From contig NZ_AP024900.1 in the NCBI RefSeq assembly GCF_024347075.1, forward strand, positions 806,001-870,000: DNA of 64,000 bases, in the 5' to 3' direction. Positions 8,869 through 16,760 of the stretch are shown here, one piece after another (positions within the stretch are counted from its first letter, which is position 1; every line of letters starts with the position of its first letter). The position numbers were made by a program, and so were the translations under genes. The notes beneath the pieces were generated by a model. It made no database searches. It saw only the letters and a program-made list of their open reading frames with translations, and had not been told where the DNA came from. This stretch comes from Vibrio rarus (GTDB taxonomy: Bacteria; Pseudomonadota; Gammaproteobacteria; Enterobacterales; Vibrionaceae).

Positions 8869-9951
8869 ATGCTGTTATCCACAACCCCCTTGCAAGATGG
8901 CTTCTATTTTCCAGCGGAGTTTCAGCCAGTGGCCGAAGTGTGGCTGGCTTGGCCAGAAAGACAAGATAATTGGCGTGACAATGCACTGCCAGCTCAGCAA
9001 ACGTTCGCTCACGTTGCCAATGCAATTTGCAAAGTGACTAAGGTGTGTGTCGCGGTGAGTGCCAAGCAGCGCGATCATGCGCGGCGATTGCTTCAACCGC
9101 AAATACATTTAGTTGATATCCCATATAACGACGCGTGGATGCGAGATATTGGCCCTACCGTCTTAGTCAATGAAGCGGGTGAGCGTCGTGGTATCAATTG
9201 GCAGTTTAATGCGTGGGGCGGTGAATATAATGGCCTCTATGATAATTGGCAGCAGGATGATTTAGTTGCAAAGTCAGTGTGTGATGTTGTGGGTATTGAT
9301 CACTATAACGCGCCGTTGGTTTTAGAAGGGGGATCGATTCATACCGATGGTGAAGGCACTCTCTATACAACAAAAGAGTGCTTGCTAAGTCCTGGACGAA
9401 ACCCTCAGCTAAATCAACAGCAGATAGAAGCAACCCTTAAACACTATTTAAATATCGAAAAAATTATTTGGCTTCCTAAAGGCTTATTTGCTGATGAAAC
9501 GGATGGGCACGTGGATAACTTAATGCATGTGATTGCGCCTGCAAAGGTGGTGTTGAGCTGGACTGATGATAGAGATGATCCTCAGTACGCGCTTTCTCGA
9601 CAGGCGGAAAAGGTGCTCTCCACACAAGTGGATGCACAGGGGCGAGAGATTAAAGTTATCCGTCTGCCGTTGCCGGGCCCTTTATATTACAGCGAGTCCG
9701 AAGCAAACGGTATTGAACAAAGTGTGGCAATGACTCGTGAAGCGGGAGCAAGGCTGAGTGCTTCCTATGCCAATTTTCTTATGGTCAATAATCATCTATT
9801 TTTGCCATTGCTTGATGAGGCAACGGATGCTCAGGCAATAAAGGTATTGCAGCAAGCATTGCCAGATTATCAAGTGGTAGGAATAGCAACACGAGAGGTG
9901 TTACTCGGTGGGGGGAATATCCATTGTATTACTCAGCAAATCCCAGCGTAA
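8869..9951 (+). CDS. aguA: agmatine deiminase
   Basis: A 360-residue member of the guanidino-group-modifying superfamily. Diagnostic segments are WLAWPERQDNWRDNALPAQ at the N-terminus, NDAWMRDIGPT, LEGGSIHTDGEGTLYTTKEC, DETDGHVDNLMH, and the terminal catalytic Cys in LLGGGNIHCITQQ. It hydrolyses agmatine to N-carbamoylputrescine and ammonia. The gene starts 10 bases after aguB with an AAGGAAAG site. The agmatine source (arginine decarboxylase or uptake) is not in this window. Confidence 0.94.
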   Translation: MLLSTTPLQDGFYFPAEFQPVAEVWLAWPERQDNWRDNALPAQQTFAHVANAICKVTKVCVAVSAKQRDHARRLLQPQIHLVDIPYNDAWMRDIGPTVLVNEAGERRGINWQFNAWGGEYNGLYDNWQQDDLVAKSVCDVVGIDHYNAPLVLEGGSIHTDGEGTLYTTKECLLSPGRNPQLNQQQIEATLKHYLNIEKIIWLPKGLFADETDGHVDNLMHVIAPAKVVLSWTDDRDDPQYALSRQAEKVLSTQVDAQGREIKVIRLPLPGPLYYSESEANGIEQSVAMTREAGARLSASYANFLMVNNHLFLPLLDEATDAQAIKVLQQALPDYQVVGIATREVLLGGGNIHCITQQIPA

Positions 9952-10058
9952 TTAACTCATTTCTATATTTAAGACAATGAGTTATTGGTTTTTAATTGCC
10001 TGTTAACTATGCCGTTAGAGAGCAAGGCAATATTATAAAGTGGCTAAAAGGAATCACC

Positions 10059-11486
10059 ATGCAACATATTACAAATCAATCATTGCTGTCGTTTATGGTG
10101 CCAAATGAACAGCAAGGCATTGCGGTCAATAACCCCGCAACGGGTGACGTATTGGGTTTTGCACCCGTTTCGGTTGAGCAGGATATTCTAGGCAGTATTG
10201 AGCGTGCCAGCGTCGCACAAAAAGAGTGGGCGGCATTGCCGAGCAAAAGTCGCTCGGCAGTGCTTCTTAGCTGGTACCAATTGATATTGGATAATAAAGA
10301 AGATCTTGGGCGATTGATGACCTTAGAGCAAGGTAAGCCTTTGGCCGAAGCTCAAGGTGAAGTGCTTTATGGCGCAAGTTTTATCCAATGGTTTGCGGAG
10401 GAGGCGAAGCGCACTTATGGAGAAACGATTCCCACCCCCAGTGGTGATAAACGCCTGCTCACCATAAAACAACCTGTAGGCGTTGCCTGCGCTATCACCC
10501 CTTGGAACTTCCCGATAGCCATGATCACGCGTAAAGCGGGGCCAGCCTTAGCAGCAGGATGTAGCTTTATAGTGAAACCATCAGAATCAACCCCTTTATC
10601 GGCTTTTGCCGTCGCGGAGCTGGCTTATCAAGCGGGCATTCCACGGGATGTATTACAAGTGGTGTTAGGTAGTGATGCGCGGCAAGTTGGCCGTATCTTC
10701 ACCTCTCACCCATTGATTCGAAAACTCTCTTTTACCGGCTCAACGCAAGTTGGACGAGTCCTCATGCAGCAAAGTGCCAACGACATTAAGCGCACTTCTA
10801 TGGAGCTCGGCGGTAATGCTCCGTTTATCGTCTTTGATGATGCTGATATCGATGCTGCAGTCGTAGGGGCGATGGCTTCTAAATTCCGTAATGCGGGGCA
10901 AACTTGTGTGTGTGCAAATCGCTTTTATGTGCACAGCAAAGTATATGACGAATTTGTCAGCAAATTTTCCGCCGCCGTACAGCAACTAAAAGTGGGCAAT
11001 GGTCTGGATGAAGGAGTCAGTATTGGCCCTGTTATTAGCGCAGCGGCAAAGCAGAACATTCAGTCACTCATTGATGGCGCGATTGCACAAGGGGCACAGC
11101 CTATGTCTGAGCTTCGTACTCTCGATGGCTTATTTATGCAGCCAGTGGTGCTGAAAAATGTTACGCACGATATGGATATTATTGCTAACGAGATATTTGG
11201 CCCAGTTGCCCCAGTCATCAAATTTTCTGATGACCAACAACTGATTGAAATGGCCAACGACACCATTTATGGCTTGGCGTCTTACTTCTACAGCCAGAAT
11301 ATTCACCGCGTGTGGAAGATTGCCGAAGCGCTTGAATATGGCATGGTCGGCATTAACGAAGGCATGATCTCCAATGAAGTGGCTCCGTTTGGGGGCGTTA
11401 AACAATCGGGCATCGGACGCGAAGGGGCAAAGCAGGGTATCGATGAATACATGAACATTAAATACCTCTGCTTTGGCGGCAATTAA
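10059..11486 (+). CDS. gabD: succinate-semialdehyde dehydrogenase
   Basis: A 475-residue aldehyde dehydrogenase with the cofactor segment TPWNFPIAMITRKAGPALAA, the base MELGGNAPFIVFDDAD, and the catalytic Cys in GQTCVCANRFYV, the usual GabD pattern. It makes succinate from succinate semialdehyde, the product of GabT. The ATG at 10059 follows AAAAGGA; the longer frame from 9996 lacks a ribosome site. A gap of about 107 bases after aguA could hold an internal promoter, but I see no clear one. Assignment over other dehydrogenases rests on the adjacent aminotransferase. Confidence 0.9.
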   Translation: MQHITNQSLLSFMVPNEQQGIAVNNPATGDVLGFAPVSVEQDILGSIERASVAQKEWAALPSKSRSAVLLSWYQLILDNKEDLGRLMTLEQGKPLAEAQGEVLYGASFIQWFAEEAKRTYGETIPTPSGDKRLLTIKQPVGVACAITPWNFPIAMITRKAGPALAAGCSFIVKPSESTPLSAFAVAELAYQAGIPRDVLQVVLGSDARQVGRIFTSHPLIRKLSFTGSTQVGRVLMQQSANDIKRTSMELGGNAPFIVFDDADIDAAVVGAMASKFRNAGQTCVCANRFYVHSKVYDEFVSKFSAAVQQLKVGNGLDEGVSIGPVISAAAKQNIQSLIDGAIAQGAQPMSELRTLDGLFMQPVVLKNVTHDMDIIANEIFGPVAPVIKFSDDQQLIEMANDTIYGLASYFYSQNIHRVWKIAEALEYGMVGINEGMISNEVAPFGGVKQSGIGREGAKQGIDEYMNIKYLCFGGN

Positions 11487-11501
11487 TCAAAGGACATGAT
11501 A

Positions 11502-12773
11502 ATGACAAACCAACAACTACACCAAAGACGAAGCCAAGTTATCGCACAAGGTATGGGCGCCTTGTATCCACTGTATGTAGAAAAAGCAGATAACGCCCAT
11601 ATATGGGATGTGGAAGGTAACCAATATATTGACTTTGCTGCGGGTATCGCGGTGACCAATACCGGGCACTCTAATAAACGCATCAGTGCCGCGGTAAAAT
11701 CGCAGATTGATCATTTTTCCCATACCTGCGCCATGATCACCCCTTACGCCTCTTTTGTTGAGTTGGCCGAAAAGCTGACCGAGTTTGCTCCAGGTGACAG
11801 TGATAAAAAAGCCATATTTCTCACAACAGGTGCAGAGGCGGTAGAAAATGCAGTAAAAGTTGCCCGAGCTCATACTGGCCGTAGCGGTGTTATTGCCTTT
11901 AAAGGGGGCTTTCATGGGCGTACTAATATGACCATGGGGTTAACGGGTAAAATTGCGCCATATAAAGTAGGTTTTGGCCCATTTCCCAATGACATTTTTC
12001 ACGCGCCTTACCCAAACCCTTTTCATGGGGTAAGCACAGCACAAAGCCTGCAAGCCCTAGAAGATTTGTTTATTTGTGATATTGAACCTTCACGAGTGGC
12101 GGCGATTATTTTTGAACCGGTGCAGGGGGAGGGCGGTTTTTACCAAGCTCCAGCCGATTTTGCACAAGGGCTACGAGATCTGTGCGACAAGCACGGTATT
12201 ATGCTCATCGCCGATGAAATTCAAACAGGCTTTGCGCGTACCGGTAAAATGTTTGCAACGGAATATCTAGGTATAGAACCTGACATGATGACCATGGCAA
12301 AAGGGATTGCTGGTGGCTTCCCTATCTCTGCCGTGGTTGGGAAATCTGAGGTTATGGATTCGGCGTTACCCGGTGGTTTAGGGGGCACGTATGCCGGATC
12401 TCCCCTTGGTTGTGTCGCAGGACTTGAAGTGCTGAAAATCATCGAAGAAGAACAATTATGCGACAAAGCCATAGGGATTGGTGAGCTGGTTAATACTCGC
12501 CTAAGCAAGCTTCAAGCTCTGGTCCCTGCAATGGGTGAAGTACGCATTATTGGCGCAATGATGGCCATTGAGTTTACCGATCCAAACACGGGCGAACCGT
12601 TACAAGATCTCACCAAAGCCATCATATCAAAGGCGCAACACAATGGTTTGATTTTGCTTTCGTGTGGCGTAAAGGCCAATGTCATCCGCTTATTACCGCC
12701 ATTAACCATAGAGTATGAAGTGCTAAACGAAGGTTTAGATAAGCTAGAGCAGATCATTCATGATCTTGTTTAG
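11502..12773 (+). CDS. gabT: 4-aminobutyrate aminotransferase
   Basis: A PLP-dependent class III aminotransferase of 423 residues. It shows the cofactor region TGAEAVENAVKVARAHTGR, the PLP-binding Asp in MLIADEIQTGFARTGKMF, and the Schiff-base Lys in MTMAKGIAGGFPISAV. It transfers the amino group of GABA to 2-oxoglutarate, giving succinate semialdehyde for GabD. I prefer the ATG at 11502, 7 bases after AAAGGA; the ATG at 11496 is too close to that site. It is the last gene of the putrescine operon. It could equally be called PuuE. Confidence 0.9.
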   Translation: MTNQQLHQRRSQVIAQGMGALYPLYVEKADNAHIWDVEGNQYIDFAAGIAVTNTGHSNKRISAAVKSQIDHFSHTCAMITPYASFVELAEKLTEFAPGDSDKKAIFLTTGAEAVENAVKVARAHTGRSGVIAFKGGFHGRTNMTMGLTGKIAPYKVGFGPFPNDIFHAPYPNPFHGVSTAQSLQALEDLFICDIEPSRVAAIIFEPVQGEGGFYQAPADFAQGLRDLCDKHGIMLIADEIQTGFARTGKMFATEYLGIEPDMMTMAKGIAGGFPISAVVGKSEVMDSALPGGLGGTYAGSPLGCVAGLEVLKIIEEEQLCDKAIGIGELVNTRLSKLQALVPAMGEVRIIGAMMAIEFTDPNTGEPLQDLTKAIISKAQHNGLILLSCGVKANVIRLLPPLTIEYEVLNEGLDKLEQIIHDLV

Positions 12774-12829
12774 ATGTCGTGCTTATATCACTCATTGATA
12801 TCTAAACCTAGATAAGGGCATATTCCTAT

Positions 12830-12925
12830 AGCAATGAGAAGACGGTTTTTCATTGCTACAAAAGGAAGCGCTATATAAGCAAGTGGCGTAAACGCCCACA
12901 AAGGCAGGCAGTACATGCCTGTTTT
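12830..12925 (+). terminator. possible terminator hairpins after gabT
   Basis: Two hairpins are visible. The first at 12830-12857 pairs AGCAATGAGAA with TTTTCATTGCT. The second at 12905-12921 pairs CAGGCA with TGCCTG and is followed by TTTT. Either may end the putrescine operon; neither is a textbook terminator. Confidence 0.4.
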
Positions 12926-13151
12926 CGCCTCCTATCCCCGACCTTTTACCATTGTACTCGCTATGCCTGCCATGCAGCTTAATGCTTTAACTCATTTTGT
13001 AAAACACTTCTAAGCGCATCATAAACGACAGTTAAATGTATTCGTGATCCTCAATTGTAATCCTTGTTAAGGGGTTCAAGTATGAAGTTTTTATGATTAA
13101 ATTTGACAAGAAAAATATAAAGCAAAATGCATATAAATTATCTTCCAATAT

Positions 13152-13174
13152 GAAATGTTATGATATAACATCTC
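13152..13174. promoter_or_regulatory. Zur-like operator
   Basis: A near-perfect 23-bp palindrome centred on TGTTATGATATAACA, with GAAA and TCTC outer arms. It matches the gammaproteobacterial Zur box pattern known from znu promoters. It lies about 42 bases upstream of the chosen start of the next gene, so it probably represses the following zinc-uptake operon when zinc is plentiful. Confidence 0.75.
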
Positions 13175-13215
13175 GCTCGTTTTGCAGTCACAACATAAAT
13201 AATAAGGAAGAATTA

Positions 13216-14352
13216 GTGTTTTTAAATAAGAAGTTACTGTCATTAGCGGTAAGCAGCGCCTTTATTTTCCCAGTTTCTGCTGATGTACTTTCAAACCCTC
13301 AAATTGGGGTAGTACTAGACGGTTACTATCAAGATGGACAACGCCATAACTCAGAGCGTGAAGAGGGTTTTGGCCTTGGTCATACCGAGCTGAACATCTC
13401 TTCTAACATAGATGATAAGTTTCACGGCTCTTTGACCGCCGTCCTTGAAAGTCATGGTGAAGAAACTGAGCTAATGCTAGAGGAAGCGTTTGTAGAAACC
13501 TTAGCATTGCCTTACGGCTTGAACATACGTGCTGGTCGATTCTTGTCTGATTTTGGTTACCTAAACAACCAACATATGCACACCGATAGTTTTGTAGAAA
13601 GACCTATTGCGTATCGCACTTTCCTTGGCTCACATTATTACGATGATGGTGTGCGTGCCAATCTTGTTTTACCAACGGATCTTTACGTGAACCTAGGTGT
13701 TGAAGCTTTAAGTGGCAGCTCGATGTCAGCGGTGGATGATGGTACAGAAGTGGGTGTTTACACCGCCACCTTAAAAATGGGTCATGACTTTTCTGAATCT
13801 TCGAGCTGGCAGTTTGGTCTAAGTTACTTACGCAACGAAAATGGCAAAGTGAACGATTTTGGTGAGCACGACCATGATCACGACCATGAGCATAGCCATG
13901 CCGCTACGGTAACGGGTGCAAATTTATACGGTGCTGACTTTGTATGGAAGTGGGCTCCAAATGGCAATTACAAATACAGCAATTTAACGCTGTCGGCAGA
14001 GTACATGTTGTTAGATGGTGCTGTGGATAGCAAATACAAAGATGATGCAGAGTCTCCTGATACGTTAAGTGCTTATTATGTATCTGGTGTTTATCGTTGG
14101 ACACCAAGTTGGTCTGCGGGTCTGCGTTACGGTGAAGCCGAAAGTTATGATGGTCATGCACACGGTGATCACATGCACTTTACTGCGTTAAATGATAAAG
14201 AACTCGATGCAATGATAGCGTGGGACTCTTCTCATTTTGGTACGGTTCGAGCTCAATACACTCGCATAGATAACCAAGATAGCGAAACAGACAATGTGTT
14301 CACTTTACAATATGTGATGACATTTGGAGCACACGGTGCTCATGCATTCTAA
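13216..14352 (+). CDS. zinc-regulated outer-membrane beta-barrel-like protein
   Basis: 378 residues from a GTG start with AAGGAAG 5 bases upstream. A longer frame from 13093 would run through the Zur-like box and is rejected. The signal peptide (FLNKKLLSLAVSSAFIFPVS) is cleaved near SADVL. The mature protein alternates aromatic and polar residues like a porin barrel and ends in a hydrophobic strand (FTLQYVMTFGAHGAHAF). An Asp/His-rich loop (EHDHDHDHEHSHAA) lies roughly mid-protein and could bind zinc. It overlaps the next gene, a zinc-binding protein. A role in passing zinc through the outer membrane is inference from context. Confidence 0.75.
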   Translation: MFLNKKLLSLAVSSAFIFPVSADVLSNPQIGVVLDGYYQDGQRHNSEREEGFGLGHTELNISSNIDDKFHGSLTAVLESHGEETELMLEEAFVETLALPYGLNIRAGRFLSDFGYLNNQHMHTDSFVERPIAYRTFLGSHYYDDGVRANLVLPTDLYVNLGVEALSGSSMSAVDDGTEVGVYTATLKMGHDFSESSSWQFGLSYLRNENGKVNDFGEHDHDHDHEHSHAATVTGANLYGADFVWKWAPNGNYKYSNLTLSAEYMLLDGAVDSKYKDDAESPDTLSAYYVSGVYRWTPSWSAGLRYGEAESYDGHAHGDHMHFTALNDKELDAMIAWDSSHFGTVRAQYTRIDNQDSETDNVFTLQYVMTFGAHGAHAF

Positions 14353-15256
14353 GGTGACTTTGACAAAGTGGATGGTAGCGGTGGGAGCCGTTGCCATCTC
14401 TCCTTCGGTTATGGCTTTAGATATTTTTGTTTGCGAGCCGGAGTGGAAGGCCTTTTTGAGTGCGCATGCGCCTGATGCCTCGATCTATTCCGCAACGACA
14501 GCCAAACAAGACCCACATTATGTGCAGGCTCGTCCTTCTTTGATTGCCAAGATGCGCCAGGCAGATATAGCAATGTGTTCAGGAGCCGATTTGGAGATAG
14601 GCTGGCTCCCTATGTTACAAGCTCGAAGCAGCAATGCCGCCATACAAAATGGTGCTCTGAGTATGATTTATGCCTCTGATTATGTGCGTATGTTAGACAC
14701 CCATGATCATGTTGACCGTAGCCATGGTGATATCCACGAGCATGGCAACCCTCATGTTCAATTTGCCGCTAATGATATGATCCCCCTTTCGTTTGTGGTC
14801 AGTAAACGCTTACAAATGCTAGACCCAAGTAATGGGCAAACTTATCAATTGCACGGCATGAAGTTTCGAGCACATTGGCGTAATAAACTCAATGAATGGC
14901 AAGAAAAAGCAGCACCATTAAAAGGGACGCAAGTGGTGGGGTATCACGCAACATACCGCTACCTGTATGAGTGGTTAGGGATGGAGCAAGTTGCTGATTT
15001 AGAACCTAAACCGGGTATATCACCCACAACGTCACACCTGCAATCGTTGAGCAAACTGGATGAGGATGCATTTGATGTTATTGTCTATTCGTCTCACCAA
15101 GATCGACGTCCCGCAAACTGGTTACAGCAACGTACTGGCAAACATGTCGTTGAATTACCATTGACAGTGAGCGATGGTGAAGGGCTTGATCAATTGTACG
15201 ATAAAGTGATTGATGACTTACTCAGCACGTTAATCTCGTCTGCGGAGAAAGACTAG
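14342..15256 (+). CDS. ZnuA-like periplasmic metal-binding protein
   Basis: A cluster A-I type substrate-binding protein with a signal peptide (MHSKVTLTKWMVAVGAVAIS, cleaved near VMALD). Features are MCSGADLEIGWLPMLQ, the His-rich loop DTHDHVDRSHGDIHEHGNPH with the conserved HGNPH metal ligand, VVGYHATYRYLYEWLG, and PKPGISPTTSHLQ. It is 304 residues from the ATG at 14342, which overlaps the end of the outer-membrane gene. It should capture zinc (less likely manganese) in the periplasm and deliver it to the adjacent permease. It is only distantly similar to classical ZnuA, so I leave the symbol empty. Confidence 0.82.
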   Translation: MHSKVTLTKWMVAVGAVAISPSVMALDIFVCEPEWKAFLSAHAPDASIYSATTAKQDPHYVQARPSLIAKMRQADIAMCSGADLEIGWLPMLQARSSNAAIQNGALSMIYASDYVRMLDTHDHVDRSHGDIHEHGNPHVQFAANDMIPLSFVVSKRLQMLDPSNGQTYQLHGMKFRAHWRNKLNEWQEKAAPLKGTQVVGYHATYRYLYEWLGMEQVADLEPKPGISPTTSHLQSLSKLDEDAFDVIVYSSHQDRRPANWLQQRTGKHVVELPLTVSDGEGLDQLYDKVIDDLLSTLISSAEKD

Positions 15257-15259
15257 CTT

Positions 15260-16045
15260 ATGGCCGATTATGCGTGGTTATTACCGGCAATAGCGTGTGG
15301 TTTAATAGCGCTTGTTGGCAATATTGTACTAGGGCAACAAGTGCTAAAGCGTAACATAATTTTTATTGATTTAGCGGTGGCACAAGTTGCGGCATTGGGC
15401 GCGGTGTTAAGTCACTATTGGCTGAATCAATATCCATTATTTTCGGGTTCTTTTTGGGGAGAAATGTTGGGGCCATGGGCATTATCATTACTTCTATGCG
15501 CTTTGATTGCTTTGATGGAAAAGCGCTATCAGCAACACTTAGAACCCATGATCGGTAGTCTGTTTGTGGTTTCCGCTTCCCTCGCGATAATACTGGTGAG
15601 CAAAGACCCTCATGGTGCAGATTTTATTCAGGCGATTCTCAATGGCCAGTTGCTCTGGTCTACATGGAATGACGTATGGCCCTTAGCCTTTATTACGGCC
15701 GCCATGCTATTGCTGGTTTGGGCTCGACCGACATTTATGCAGGGGAGTGGCTTTTATCTTATTTTTGCGATTTTAATGCCAATAACGCTGAAGTTAACCG
15801 GGGTTTACCTAGAGTTTGCCTTGTTAGTTATCCCTGCGCTGTGTGCGGCAAAGTTGCAAGGATCTCGATTCTTCATCGCCAGTATTAGCATTGGCATTGT
15901 TGGTATATTATCAGGGCTTGTTGCATCGGCTCACTACGATTTACCCAGTGGTGCGAGTATTGTGATCGGACTATTTATCAATGGTGTCCTGTTTAGTGTG
16001 CTGTTTGTGCCTTTATTGAACAAGCTTTGGCCAACGTTAGATTAG
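15260..16045 (+). CDS. ZnuB-like metal ABC transporter permease
   Basis: A 261-residue integral membrane protein with about eight hydrophobic segments. It has the family motif LKRNIIFIDLAVAQVAALGAV near the N-terminus and the ABC-3 permease signature around MPITLKLTGVYLEFALLVIP. It starts 4 bases after the binding-protein gene. No ATP-binding subunit gene follows: the next 200 bases are non-coding and the next gene is unrelated. The permease must therefore pair with an ATPase encoded elsewhere, perhaps ZnuC. Confidence 0.82.
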   Translation: MADYAWLLPAIACGLIALVGNIVLGQQVLKRNIIFIDLAVAQVAALGAVLSHYWLNQYPLFSGSFWGEMLGPWALSLLLCALIALMEKRYQQHLEPMIGSLFVVSASLAIILVSKDPHGADFIQAILNGQLLWSTWNDVWPLAFITAAMLLLVWARPTFMQGSGFYLIFAILMPITLKLTGVYLEFALLVIPALCAAKLQGSRFFIASISIGIVGILSGLVASAHYDLPSGASIVIGLFINGVLFSVLFVPLLNKLWPTLD

Positions 16046-16262
16046 CGAATGCAAGACCTCACATTCATCATTACTTCCCGTATTTATTTACTGTTAAAAC
16101 ACTGTTTAGCATTAGTAGAAGTGGTAACATTATCAATGCTTGTTGCTGAAAACGTATAACTTGAAATGGCAGATAGCCCGTACGGCTTCTGTGAGTTTTT
16201 ATTATGCGCTTTAAGCGAAATAATTAAATGTGCAGTAATGGATAATAAAAATAGGTAGAAAT

Positions 16263-16541
16263 ATGAACGATAAAGTTTTTCAAGTTTGGCAAAAAAAACG
16301 CGAACAAGGTTTCTTTCCTTGGCTTTATAAGAGTACTTTAGCAGCGGTTATATTTTATGTAGTCTTTAACATTGCTTTCCAGTATTCCGCTTTTAGTCAG
16401 ATGGGCGCGCTTCCATTTTTTAAGAGTCAACTTGAAAACTATGGATTATTTGCCGTTATGATGCTCATTGCCAATGGTGCGCTATGGCTTTATCGTGAAT
16501 CTAGCTATAAGAAAGAAGTCAGTCGTAGAAATATCGGTTAA
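16263..16541 (+). CDS. small inner-membrane protein, function unknown
   Basis: 92 residues, basic at the N-terminus (QVWQKKREQGFFPWLYK) with two hydrophobic segments at about residues 26-45 and 58-75, and a basic tail. A ribosome site (TAGGTAG) is close to the ATG. I do not recognise a family. It stands alone between the zinc operon and an oppositely oriented amidase. The 217 bases upstream hold no other feature that I can support. Confidence 0.6.
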   Translation: MNDKVFQVWQKKREQGFFPWLYKSTLAAVIFYVVFNIAFQYSAFSQMGALPFFKSQLENYGLFAVMMLIANGALWLYRESSYKKEVSRRNIG

Positions 16542-16760
16542 TAAATATATATCTGGTTTTTTAGGTTTAATATGACCAGTTCAATCTCAGTCTTGTGACC
16601 TAGTCATTAATACATAAGTTTGACCAAGAGTGTATAAAAATAGCAGTAAGAGAGATCGTAACATAAGCAAGCAAATTTGCTTCAAACGCTTAATGGTACT
16701 CATCACTCTTAACTGCAATTGATGCCTATGACTTCAAATAGAAGTGCCACACCTCATTTA

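Noticed and set aside
13093..13215. Longer N-terminus of the zinc-regulated outer-membrane protein
   Set aside because: The extension runs through the Zur-like box and puts 41 residues before a clear signal peptide; the GTG at 13216 has a good ribosome site.
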